A DNA stretch of 64,000 bases from Streptomyces spinoverrucosus. Its GTDB lineage: Bacteria > Actinomycetota > Actinomycetes > Streptomycetales > Streptomycetaceae. Made by a program: the position numbers and the translations under genes. Below, piece by piece: positions 47,138 through 54,809 of this stretch. The notes under the pieces are model-generated. The model was not told where the DNA came from, ran no database searches, and saw only the letters and a list, made by a program, of their open reading frames with translations. Location of the stretch: NCBI RefSeq assembly GCF_015712165.1, contig NZ_JADPZX010000001.1, forward strand, positions 1,488,001-1,552,000, given 5' to 3'. Positions within the stretch are counted from its first letter, which is position 1. Each line of letters opens with the position of its first letter.

Positions 47138-48942
47138 GCTGACTCCTCGTCGAGCTGAGCGGCGAGCAGGTTGACGTAGCGGCCGTCGGCGGCGACCAGC
47201 TCGGCGTGGGTGCCGGTCTCGGCGACCCGGCCCCGGTCCAGGACGACGATCCGGTCGGCGGTGCGGATGGTGGACAGCCGGTGCGCGATGACCAGCGTGG
47301 TGCGCCCTTGCCTGGCGCTGTTCATCGCCGCGGTGACGGCCTGTTCGCTGGCGGCGTCGAGGTTGGACACCGCCTCGTCCATGACGAGGATCGGCGCGTC
47401 CTTGAGCAGCGCGCGAGCAATGGCGATGCGCTGCCGCTGCCCGCCGGACATCCTGGCGCCGAGCTCCCCGGCCACCGTGTCGTAGCCGTGGGGCAGCTCG
47501 GCGATGAACTGGTGCGCCTGGGCGGCCCGGGCGGCCGCCTCGACCTCCTCGTCGGTGGCGTCCGCACGGCCGAGCCGGATGTTCTCCCGCAGGGACGTGT
47601 TGAACAGGAACGTGTCCTGCGGCACCAGGGTCATCAGCCGACGCAGGTCCTCCGCCGGGAAGTCGCGCACGTCGTGCCCGCCGACCGTGATGGAGCCGGC
47701 GGCCGCGTCCCAGAACCGCAGCAGCAGGTTGGCGCAGGTGGACTTGCCGGCCCCGGAGTGCCCGACCAGCGCCACGGTCTCCCCGGGGCGGATCTCGAAG
47801 GAGACGTCCTCGACGGCGGGCCGCAGGTCGTCGCGGTAGGCGAAGCCGACTCCGTCGAAGCGCACCACCGGCGTGATCGGGCCGGCGGGCGCGGAGTCGA
47901 CCAGGTCGGTCACCGGGGGAGGCTGCTCGATCAACGTGACGATGCGTTCCGCGGCGGCGGCCACCACCGACAGCTCCCGGGCGACCTCGGTCACCTTGAG
48001 CACGGGCATCATCGACATCGCGGCCAGCACGACGGCGACGGGGAAGGCGGTGGCGGCCAGTTCGCCCTGGTCCACCAGTCGGGCGCCGAGCACCAGCACC
48101 ACGAGGATGCCGACCAGGGCGATGGTGTCCGTCGCGGAGTATTCGATTCCGGACCGTCGTCCGTGCCGCGCCTTCGCCGCCGCGAGCCGCGAGCCCTCCT
48201 GGCGCAGCAGCCCCAGCCGCTGCTCCCGGCCACCGAAGTTGACCAGCTCGCGCAGGCCCTGGAAGGTGTCGGCGCTGTCGGCGCCGATCCGGCCGAGTGA
48301 CTCGCGCAGGTCCCGGCCGTGGGCCTCGGCCCGGCGGCGCAGCCAGGCCGGCACCGAGGCGAGCACCAGCAGCACCGGCAGCAACGCCACCGCCAGTGAC
48401 CAGTGGAAGCTGCCCAGGGCCACCGTGGTCGCCACCGGGATCGTGGTGGCCACCGCGAGCGGGCTCAGCGTGTGCGCGAAGAAGAGTTCGATCTGCTCGA
48501 CATCGGCGATCGCCGCCGATCCCAGGTCACCTGACCGGCGTTCGAGCATGTACCCGGGGGAAAGCCGCTCGAAAGCCGCGTACACCTTGCCGCGGGTGTC
48601 GGCCAGGGCACGGAAGGCGGCGACGTGGGCGAACACGCTGTCGGCCACGTTGAAGAAGGCGAGCGGCGCGATGAGCGCCGCCAACAGCACGATCCAGCCG
48701 GTGAGTTCCCCGGCCGAGCTGCCGGTCGCCGCGAGCGCGACCACGTAGGCGCCGATCCCGGCCGAAGCGAGCGCGAGCAACTGGTGCACCGCGCCCGCGA
48801 GATAGGCGACGGCGATCAGCCTCCGGTGCTCCCCGAGCAGCGGCATGAGCACCCGCAGCCGGGCACTCAACGACCGCGGCCGCGCGCGATCCTCACCGCC
48901 GGTGTCGTGCAGGTGGTCGTGGTCGTGGGTGACAGCGGTCAT
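47134..48942 (-). CDS. ABC half-transporter (membrane plus ATPase domains), IrtB/YbtQ-like
   Basis: 602 residues. A type IV ABC membrane domain of about six segments (residues 30-320) is followed by an ATPase with [25 protein letters not shown] and ILVMDEAVSNLD. The exporter-fold pair with the upstream gene resembles mycobacterial IrtAB and Yersinia YbtPQ, which import siderophores. The N-terminus is His-rich (MTAVTHDHDHLHD), which suits a metal system. ATG 48942 overlaps the upstream stop (ATGA). Confidence 0.85.
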   Translation of the reverse strand: MTAVTHDHDHLHDTGGEDRARPRSLSARLRVLMPLLGEHRRLIAVAYLAGAVHQLLALASAGIGAYVVALAATGSSAGELTGWIVLLAALIAPLAFFNVADSVFAHVAAFRALADTRGKVYAAFERLSPGYMLERRSGDLGSAAIADVEQIELFFAHTLSPLAVATTIPVATTVALGSFHWSLAVALLPVLLVLASVPAWLRRRAEAHGRDLRESLGRIGADSADTFQGLRELVNFGGREQRLGLLRQEGSRLAAAKARHGRRSGIEYSATDTIALVGILVVLVLGARLVDQGELAATAFPVAVVLAAMSMMPVLKVTEVARELSVVAAAAERIVTLIEQPPPVTDLVDSAPAGPITPVVRFDGVGFAYRDDLRPAVEDVSFEIRPGETVALVGHSGAGKSTCANLLLRFWDAAAGSITVGGHDVRDFPAEDLRRLMTLVPQDTFLFNTSLRENIRLGRADATDEEVEAAARAAQAHQFIAELPHGYDTVAGELGARMSGGQRQRIAIARALLKDAPILVMDEAVSNLDAASEQAVTAAMNSARQGRTTLVIAHRLSTIRTADRIVVLDRGRVAETGTHAELVAADGRYVNLLAAQLDEESA

Positions 48943-50675
48943 CGCGTCGCTCCCGTCTGAGTGGCGACGAGCTCGGCGTAGGCCCCGGCTGAGCCGAGCA
49001 GGTCGGCGTGGCTGCCCGCCTCGACCACGAGGCCGCCGTCCATCACCACGATCCGGTCGGCGTCGCGGACCGTGGACAGCCGGTGCGCGATGACGACGCT
49101 CGTCCGGCCACGCATCAGCTCGGTCAGTGCCTGGGTGATCTCGGCCTCGTTCGCGGCGTCCACACTGGACGTCGGCTCGTCGAGAACCAGGACCGGCGCG
49201 TCCTTGAGCAACGCACGTGCGATCGCCAGCCGTTGCCGTTCGCCGCCGGACAGCTTCAGCCCGCGTTCCCCGATCACGGTGTCGTAGCCCTGCGGCAGCG
49301 CGTGGATGAACTTGTCGGCACGGGCCGCCGCCGTCACCCGGTCCAGCTCCTCCGGCCGCGCGTCCGGCTTGGCCAGCAGCAGGTTGTCCCGGACGGTGCC
49401 GTGGAAGAGGTACGTGTCCTGGGACACGACGCCGACAAGCGCGCGCAGCTGTGCCAGCGGCAGTTCGCGGATGTCCCGCCCGCCGAGCCGGATCACACCG
49501 TCGTCGGGGTCGAAGTAGCGCATCAGCAGCGCGATCAGCGTGCTCTTGCCCGCGCCGGAACGGCCGACGACCGCCAGACGCTCACCCGGTGCCACCGTGA
49601 GGCTGAAGTTCCGCAGGGCCGGGGCGCTTCGCGTCGGGTAAGTGAAGGAGACGTCCGAGAAGGTCAGGCCAGGCGGGTCCTCGGTGAGCGCGGGGGCCGT
49701 CGTGGCCGGCTCGGTCACGTCCGGCTCGAGCCGCAGCAGCTCCGCGACGCCGACGCTCGCCGGGATCGCGGAGTACGCGGCGTGGTAGGCGGCCTCCAGG
49801 TCGTGCATCGGCCGGAACGTCTCCCGCGTGAGCATGAGGATGACGAAGAGCCCGGCAACGCTGATCGAACCCCGGGCCGCGTGCCAGGCGCCGAGCGCGA
49901 CCGCGGCGGTGGTACCGATCGGCACGAGCAGTTGCGCGACGCTGGAGGAGGCGGCCCAGGACCACATGAGCCGGATCGAGTCCACGCAGAAAGCCTCGGC
50001 CCGGGCTGCCAGCTCCCGCCCGCGGCGCCCGCTGGCGTTGAACGCCTTGAGCGTCGCCATGCCCTGCACGGCGTCGAGGTTCTCGGCGTACAAGCCACGG
50101 TAGGACCGCATCCATCGATCACCGCGATCCTTGATCCACCGCGCGCCGAGCAGCTGGGACAGCGGCGCCAGCAGGGCGCACACCAGCACGATGACACCGA
50201 CCAGCGGATCGATCACCATGATGCATGCCGATGCCGCGCCGGCTCCGAGCATGGAGGCGTACACCGACGGCACGAAACGGCCGATCAGGGGATCGAGCAG
50301 TTCCACCGAGTCGACGACGGTGGACTGCAGGTCTCCGGTGCGCAGTTGCTGAGCCTGACCCGGGCCGATCTCGATCAGCTTCGCCGTGAGCCGCTGCCGC
50401 ACCGCCTCCTTCACCCGGCCGGAAACGCGGGGCGCCCAGCTGTCGCGGAGCACGATCACGGCGATCCGGGCGAGCTGCAGCGCCACGATCCCGACCACCG
50501 GGCCCGCGAGTTCGCCCACCGAGGCGCCGCCGAGCACGTTTGCCAGCAGTCTCGCGATCAGCAGCCCTTGACCGATGTAGGTGGCGGTGACCAGCAGGAG
50601 CAAAACGACCAGCCCGGCGACCTCGATCCGGGCGCGCCGCGAGAAGGACAGGAAGAGGCCAACAGCCGATCGCAC
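48939..50675 (-). CDS. ABC half-transporter, IrtA/YbtP-like, first gene of the operon
   Basis: 578 residues: membrane domain 1-300, then ATPase with GRSGAGKST, LSGGERQRLAIARALL, VLVLDEPTSSVD and the H-loop [14 protein letters not shown]. Start GTG 50675 (MRSAVGLFLSFSRRARIEVA) has GGAGAGGATCC upstream. It forms a heterodimer with the next gene product. It heads the chain of coupled genes down to 39846 and follows a strong promoter with an inverted repeat at 50735-50785. Confidence 0.85.
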   Translation of the reverse strand: MRSAVGLFLSFSRRARIEVAGLVVLLLLVTATYIGQGLLIARLLANVLGGASVGELAGPVVGIVALQLARIAVIVLRDSWAPRVSGRVKEAVRQRLTAKLIEIGPGQAQQLRTGDLQSTVVDSVELLDPLIGRFVPSVYASMLGAGAASACIMVIDPLVGVIVLVCALLAPLSQLLGARWIKDRGDRWMRSYRGLYAENLDAVQGMATLKAFNASGRRGRELAARAEAFCVDSIRLMWSWAASSSVAQLLVPIGTTAAVALGAWHAARGSISVAGLFVILMLTRETFRPMHDLEAAYHAAYSAIPASVGVAELLRLEPDVTEPATTAPALTEDPPGLTFSDVSFTYPTRSAPALRNFSLTVAPGERLAVVGRSGAGKSTLIALLMRYFDPDDGVIRLGGRDIRELPLAQLRALVGVVSQDTYLFHGTVRDNLLLAKPDARPEELDRVTAAARADKFIHALPQGYDTVIGERGLKLSGGERQRLAIARALLKDAPVLVLDEPTSSVDAANEAEITQALTELMRGRTSVVIAHRLSTVRDADRIVVMDGGLVVEAGSHADLLGSAGAYAELVATQTGATR

Positions 50676-50734
50676 GAAGGATCCTCTCCGCCCGGGCGGG
50701 CTGGCATCGTGGGACGCTCGGCCCCGAACGGAGG

Positions 50735-50785
50735 CTTATTGCAACCTCTTGGCAATAAGTAGTCCAGCGCCCGTGGCGCCGTCAA
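50735..50785 (-). promoter_or_regulatory. Promoter with inverted-repeat operator before the ABC operon
   Basis: Minus strand: -35 TTGACG (50780-50785), 18 bp, -10 TACTTA (50756-50761). Overlapping the -10 and start-site region is a perfect inverted repeat CTTATTGC-N9-GCAATAAG (50735-50759), a likely repressor site unlike the Zur-type boxes. Confidence 0.65.
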
Positions 50786-50803
50786 GACTTCGAAGACATG
50801 AAG

Positions 50804-50822
50804 TTAAATGGTTGTCATTTTC
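50804..50822. promoter_or_regulatory. Zur-type palindrome upstream of the ABC operon
   Basis: TTAAATGGTTGTCATTTTC has the same AAATG-N5-CATTTTC pattern as the boxes at 39204 and 53625, with a weaker left arm. It lies 19 bases upstream of the -35 of the ABC operon. From 50823 to 51179 I find no supported gene, only an open frame (MLCNRCDGRAMTILLPNH) without known similarity. Confidence 0.5.
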
Positions 50823-51097
50823 GATGCTCTGCAACCGCTGCGACGGGCGAGCGATGACGATTCTGCTACCCAACCACTTCCTCGCCGACCGCCAGGAAGC
50901 CCTCGACACACCCGACTTCAGCCGGCTCGCCGCCCGAGACGCGTTGCGGGCCGCACCCTCTCCCTGCCTGCCGACCCGCTCGCCGCACGGACAAGGGCTT
51001 CCAGCGCGGGGCGTGGCCGCAGCCCCTCGCCCGCATCGAACTCGACCCACGGTGCCCGGAGTTCACCAGCAGTCACCGTCGAACCACAAACACATGC

Positions 51098-51116
51098 AGC
51101 AATCACTATATGTTAA
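51098..51116 (+). promoter_or_regulatory. ArsR-type operator/promoter of the His-rich gene
   Basis: The block ATATGTTAATGTC matches ATATGCTAATGTC before the ArsR gene at 51530. TTAATGT can serve as -10. The shared element suggests that both genes answer to the ArsR-family repressor at 51548. Confidence 0.5.
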
Positions 51117-51179
51117 TGTCGCCATGCACTGTCACGGCGAGAGCCGCGGACGCACAACCACGCACAAGGAGCCCCCCTC

Positions 51180-51482
51180 ATGGCCACCGCAACCGAGCAC
51201 CGCACCCACGACGACCACGCACACGCCCACGGCGAAGGCTGCGGCCACGTCGCCTTCCCGCACGGGGACCACACCGACTACGCGCACGACGGCCACGTCC
51301 ACCGGGTCCACGGCGACCACGTCGACGAGTGCGCGGGAACCGGCCACGCCGTGCACGACGGCCACGACCACCACCACGGCGAGGGCTGCGGCCATGTCGC
51401 CGTGCCGCATGACGACCACACCGACTACGTGCACGACGGTCACCGTCACGCGGCCCACGAGGGACACTGGGACGACCACTGA
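51180..51482 (+). CDS. His-rich metal-binding protein
   Basis: 100 residues, close to a third His, from ATG 51180 behind AAGGAG. Two copies of a unit recur: GEGCGHVAFPHGDHTDYAHD (about 19-38) and GEGCGHVAVPHDDHTDYVHD (about 69-88). No signal peptide, so a cytosolic zinc or nickel store is likely. It shares an operator sequence with the ArsR/SmtB gene 65 bases downstream, which fits metal-inducible expression. Confidence 0.75.
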   Translation: MATATEHRTHDDHAHAHGEGCGHVAFPHGDHTDYAHDGHVHRVHGDHVDECAGTGHAVHDGHDHHHGEGCGHVAVPHDDHTDYVHDGHRHAAHEGHWDDH

Positions 51483-51528
51483 CACCTCGCACACCGAAGC
51501 GGCCAACCGCCACACTGGAAATCATTGC

Positions 51529-51550
51529 CATATGCTAATGTCTGCATATG
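51529..51550 (+). promoter_or_regulatory. ArsR/SmtB-type operator overlapping the arsR-family start
   Basis: Inverted arms CATATGC and GCATATG flank TAATGTCT and overlap the ATG at 51548. TAATGT (51536-51541) as a -10 would give a leaderless transcript, so a repressor bound here would block its own synthesis. Confidence 0.6.
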
Positions 51551-51859
51551 ACAACGACTTCCCCTCCCTCGGCGGACGAGCCGCTACAGACCTTGCAGGC
51601 CGCCAGTGACCTGCTGCGCGCACTGGCGTCGCCCGTCCGGCTGGGCATCGTGCGCGAGTTGGCCGACGGCGGGAAGTACGTCCACGAGCTGGTGACCGCC
51701 CTCGGCGTCAGCCAGCCCCTGGTCTCGCAGCACCTGAGGGTGCTGCGCACCTCCCGGATCGTCACCGCCCGGCGCGAGGCCCGCGAGACGCGCTACCGCC
51801 TGACCGACGACCATGTGGCACACATCGTGCTGGACGCCATTCGGCACGCACAGGAGTAG
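51548..51859 (+). CDS. ArsR/SmtB-family metal-sensing repressor
   Basis: 103 residues with a winged helix: LRALASPVRLGIVRELADGG, then recognition helix GVSQPLVSQHLRVLRTSRIV and wing REARETRYRLTD. The last helix reads DDHVAHIVLDAIRHAQE, an Asp/His arrangement like the alpha-5 zinc site of SmtB/CzrA; the alpha-3 Cys motif of ArsR/CadC is absent. It therefore probably senses Zn(II) (or Co/Ni) and controls itself and the His-rich gene. A strong terminator follows. Confidence 0.85.
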   Translation: MTTTSPPSADEPLQTLQAASDLLRALASPVRLGIVRELADGGKYVHELVTALGVSQPLVSQHLRVLRTSRIVTARREARETRYRLTDDHVAHIVLDAIRHAQE

Positions 51860-51886
51860 CCACCGCCAGACGCGGCAACACCCTGA

Positions 51887-51933
51887 GGGCCGCCCGGCTT
51901 CCCCCTAGAAAGCACCCCCGCTGGGCGGCCCTT
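51887..51933. terminator. Strong hairpin after the ArsR-family gene
   Basis: Arms AGGGCCGCCCGGC and GCTGGGCGGCCCT pair (one G-U) across a 21-base loop. It lies 27 bases after the arsR-type stop and 100 bases beyond the end of the convergent COG0523-like gene, so it may serve both. Confidence 0.65.
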
Positions 51934-52029
51934 GACATGCCGTGCTCTCGAACAGCAGGTACGGGCCACCGGTTCCGTCGAGGCGCCCGCCAACACGCGC
52001 GCACGGGGCTGCCCCACCAGCTCCGCCGA

Positions 52030-53208
52030 TCACGGCGCATCGGGGCCGCCGAGCAGGGGGTCGGGGATGGCGGCCCAGCCCTCTCGCCCCAGCGACAGTT
52101 CGGCGTCGGTGAGGAGGGCCGCGTCCAGCGCCGAGCGGATGCGGTGCGGGTCCAGGCCGACGCCGGTGAAGGTGAGCTCGTTGCGTCGCTCGCCGTAGTA
52201 GTCGTGCCAGAACCAGGAGGCGAGCGTGCGCCGCTGCGGGGAGGCGGCCTCCCAGGCCGGGGCGTCCCCCTGCTCCAACCAGCGGTCGGCCTCGGCCAGT
52301 TCCAGATGCGGTCCTGCCGAGCGCCAGGCCACGACGGAGTCGGGACGGCCGGCCAGCCACAGATGACCACGGCTGCGTACGACACCGCACAGCACGTCCG
52401 CGAGAACGTCGGCCAGGCGCTGCGGATGCATCGGGCGGCGGGCCCGCCACAACACGGACTCCACCCCGTGACTGACGCCGCCCGGCCGGCGGATGCGAGG
52501 CACGGTCACCGGCTCCAACCGGGCCCGCCACACATCGTCGGCCGCGCGGGGAACGGGCTGGACCGGGAGGGTCGGGAGTTCCCCGGCCGGGAGATTCAGG
52601 AGCAGGGCCTGGGCGTTGAGGTGAGCGGCCAGCGCCCCGACCCCGGCCTCGCGGCGGCCCTCGTGCGGCCCGTGCGGCACGAGCAGCACATCCGCCGCCT
52701 CCACCTGACGCACCGCGACCTCGGCAGGAGTCAGAGGCTCACCGCGCCCGTCCCCGTTCCACAGGCGCATGGACCGGTGCACACATCCGAGGTCCGCCAT
52801 GAACGGGGCGGCATCGACACCGACCATGACCGGCCCGGGATCATAGTGGTCCCCCAGGCGACCGCTGCCGATCCGCGCCCGCCACAACTCGACCAGGAAC
52901 GGCAGGACATCGAGGCTCTCCGGCAGCGCCAGAACCACATGTACGCCGTCCTCGGCGCGCCGCAGAGCCATCAGGTCCTGGCGGAGAATCACCACAGGAT
53001 CGCCCGTCGCACCCTGGGCAGCGGCGTCCCGCAAGCGCGCGTCAGCGCCGGACATGAAGCGCTGAACCGCCGGATATCCCTCACCCCGCTCCTGGATGGA
53101 GACGGCCATCACCACCGCGCGCGGAGCCGTACGCAGCAAGGCGTCCACCACGGCACCGCGCACCTCCGGTGTATTGCCGGCCACCACGCTCAACAGCCCT
53201 TTCCGCAC
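52030..53208 (-). CDS. COG0523 (CobW/YciC)-like protein lacking P-loop and CxCC
   Basis: 392 residues. The C-terminal CobW_C-type domain is recognisable (SHGVESVLWRARRPMHPQRL, GHLWLAGRPDSVVAWRSAGP, WHDYYGERRNELTFTGVGLD). The N-terminal half keeps the domain outline but reads SVVAGNTPEVRGAVVDALL where the GTPase Walker A GxxGxGKT should be, and ATGDPVVILRQDLMALR where CxCC normally sits. It probably cannot hydrolyse GTP. GTG 53208 lies 11 bases after the ferredoxin-like stop, so the two form an operon under a Zur-type box. Confidence 0.75.
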   Translation of the reverse strand: MRKGLLSVVAGNTPEVRGAVVDALLRTAPRAVVMAVSIQERGEGYPAVQRFMSGADARLRDAAAQGATGDPVVILRQDLMALRRAEDGVHVVLALPESLDVLPFLVELWRARIGSGRLGDHYDPGPVMVGVDAAPFMADLGCVHRSMRLWNGDGRGEPLTPAEVAVRQVEAADVLLVPHGPHEGRREAGVGALAAHLNAQALLLNLPAGELPTLPVQPVPRAADDVWRARLEPVTVPRIRRPGGVSHGVESVLWRARRPMHPQRLADVLADVLCGVVRSRGHLWLAGRPDSVVAWRSAGPHLELAEADRWLEQGDAPAWEAASPQRRTLASWFWHDYYGERRNELTFTGVGLDPHRIRSALDAALLTDAELSLGREGWAAIPDPLLGGPDAP

Positions 53209-53219
53209 GCCGTACGCCC

Positions 53220-53600
53220 TCAGTTGAGGTGAGCGACGTGCCGTGGAGCGGGTGCCGCGCGCAGCCGGTCGGGCAGCGTGCCGTCGACCGGCATCCCGGC
53301 CCGCAACCACGCGCCGACCGCCTCCGCGTCCGCTTCCCCGACGAGCGGCCCGAGACGCACCGAGGCCCCGGAGGGCCGACGGTCCACCGCGCACGGCTGC
53401 ACGGCCGCATACAGACCTCGACCGGGGCGGCAGTGCAACAGGGATTCCAGGCACCCGGTGGCAACCATGACCCCGTGCGGACAGTCACGCACGGCCCGCC
53501 GCAGCACGTCGACCACCTGACCGTCGGCGGTGTCACGGCAGGCGGTGCAGACAACGAGGGTGAAAGGACGACTTCGGCGGCCGGCCCCTGCTCGAGCCAT
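53220..53600 (-). CDS. Thioredoxin-like [2Fe-2S] ferredoxin-type protein
   Basis: 126 residues from ATG 53600 behind AAGGGGG (an upstream ATG at 53639 lies inside the Zur-type box and is rejected). Cysteines lie in VVCTACRDT, DCPHGVMVATGCLESLLHC and QPCAVD, the spacing of thioredoxin-fold ferredoxins. Similar small genes accompany Zur-controlled zincophore loci such as coelibactin, as far as I recall. It is first in the operon with the COG0523-like gene. Confidence 0.7.
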   Translation of the reverse strand: MARAGAGRRSRPFTLVVCTACRDTADGQVVDVLRRAVRDCPHGVMVATGCLESLLHCRPGRGLYAAVQPCAVDRRPSGASVRLGPLVGEADAEAVGAWLRAGMPVDGTLPDRLRAAPAPRHVAHLN

Positions 53601-53624
53601 GCCCTGCCCCCTTCCCAGCTTATT

Positions 53625-53643
53625 GAAAATGGTTCCCATTTAT
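53625..53643 (-). promoter_or_regulatory. Zur-type box before the ferredoxin/COG0523 operon
   Basis: GAAAATGGTTCCCATTTAT, read from the other strand as AAATGGGAACCATTTTC, is 25 bases before the ATG. TGAAAATGGTTCCCA matches 12 of 15 positions of TGAAAATGATTTTCA. Confidence 0.65.
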
Positions 53644-53685
53644 ATACCACGCCACCGCCGCCGAGGCGTGAACCGGGGACCACAT

Positions 53686-53704
53686 GGATATGACTGCCAT
53701 TTTC
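53686..53704 (+). promoter_or_regulatory. Zur-type box before the zur paralogue
   Basis: GGATATGACTGCCATTTTC has a perfect right arm CATTTTC and a weaker left arm. It lies 57 bases before GTG 53762, in the same divergent gap as the box at 53625, suggesting autoregulation. Confidence 0.5.
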
Positions 53705-53761
53705 ATCTACCCTTGACCGTGCATCCGCCTCGATCCCGACACAACCGGGGGGTCATCAGCT

Positions 53762-54286
53762 GTGAGCGGCCGGATCACCCGCCAGCGCGCAGCGGTCCTC
53801 AATGCGCTGACACACTGTCAAGAGTTCGTGTCCGCCCAGGACTTGCACGCCCTGCTGACGGCCGACGGCACCCAGATCGGGCTGACCACCGTCTACCGCG
53901 CGCTGCGCGACCTGGAGGCGACCGGCGGCGTCGACGTCGTACGCGACGAAGTCGGCGAACGGTTGTACCGCTCGCGGGCCGGCGACGAGCACCGCCACTA
54001 CCTGATCTGCCGCAGTTGCGGACGCAGCCGTCCGGTGGACTCCGAGGTCATCGAGGAGTGGGCCGAGCGCATCACAGCCCAGACCGGCTTCGCGGCCGTG
54101 GAGCACACCGTCGAGCTCACCGGCGTCTGCACCGCCTGCCAGCCCGCGACGGACGAAAGAGGCAATCCACCACGGCCCTGGGACTCAGGCCACACAGCGC
54201 ATCGGGACCGGCCACCCCGAGCCGCACCGCCCGAAGGAGACCGTCCGCTCGGCACGCGCCCCGGACGACGACACCGCACATCGTGA
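53762..54286 (+). CDS. zur: Fur-family zinc regulator, Zur paralogue with odd C-terminus
   Basis: 174 residues from GTG 53762. The winged helix covers about 1-80 (RITRQRAAVLNALTHCQEFV, GLTTVYRALRDLEATGGVDV). Metal ligands are visible in DEHRHYLICRSCGRSRPVD and the second CxxC in GVCTACQ (about 120-125), as in Streptomyces Zur rather than Fe-sensing Fur. Family proteins end near residue 140; here about 35 Pro/Arg-rich residues follow, and the end abuts the rsgA relic, so the natural stop seems lost. It probably represses the Zur-type promoters listed here. Confidence 0.82.
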   Translation: MSGRITRQRAAVLNALTHCQEFVSAQDLHALLTADGTQIGLTTVYRALRDLEATGGVDVVRDEVGERLYRSRAGDEHRHYLICRSCGRSRPVDSEVIEEWAERITAQTGFAAVEHTVELTGVCTACQPATDERGNPPRPWDSGHTAHRDRPPRAAPPEGDRPLGTRPGRRHRTS

Positions 54287-54416
54287 CCCGCCGCCCACCT
54301 GCGCCAGGCCCGGCTGTCCGCCTCTTGAAGCGGTCGCCATCGAGACCACCTGCCTCGCCGACCCCGCACCGCTCGGCATCCGCGCCCCGGGCCGACGCAA
54401 GGGCCCGCATCCCGAC

Positions 54417-54809
54417 GCGGCCGAGGTCGAGTTCGACGGCCGGCGACACGGCGATGATCGCGTGGTCGACGTTGGCGGCGAGGATCTGCCCCTCGGACCG
54501 CTTGGAGGAGGTGGAGCGTACGAAGGCGGTACGGCGTGGCAGATACGTCCGTACGTAGCGGGGGCTGCCCGCGGGTTCGACGGCGACCCAGTCGCCGGTG
54601 CACACGACCCGCATCGGATCGTGCGGTGTGACGAAGGCGGTGTCGGCGCGCAACACTCCGTCGGCGGTGGCCACGTCGCACTGACCGCGGTCGACCCGGA
54701 CGACCCGCCCGGCCAGCAGCCCCTCGCAGTCGTACGGGGTGAACTCGTCCGCCCATGCCTCGTCCCAGCCGTAGGGGGCGAGCGCGGCGGAAGCAGAAGT
54801 GGAAGTCAA
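54417..54809 (-). pseudogene. rsgA: rsgA, truncated after about 131 codons
   Basis: From TTG 54809 the OB-fold part of RsgA is intact: TPHDPMRVVCTGDWVAVEPA, RYVRTYLPRRTAFVR and AANVDHAIIAVSPAVELDLG. Similarity stops at 54417, before the GTPase G-motifs, and the frame runs on into unrelated sequence toward zur. It is a copy of the 5' part of the gene at the left window edge, produced by the direct repeat. Confidence 0.85.

Noticed and set aside
50823..51179. Open frame starting MLCNRCDGRAMTILLPNH as a gene
   Set aside because: No recognisable family, a large overlap with the operator of the next gene, and the frame runs on into the His-rich gene in the wrong phase. Not listed as a CDS.
54286..54416. 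A gene between zur and the rsgA relic
   Set aside because: The frames here are high-GC open frames with no similarity; the stretch is best seen as junction sequence.
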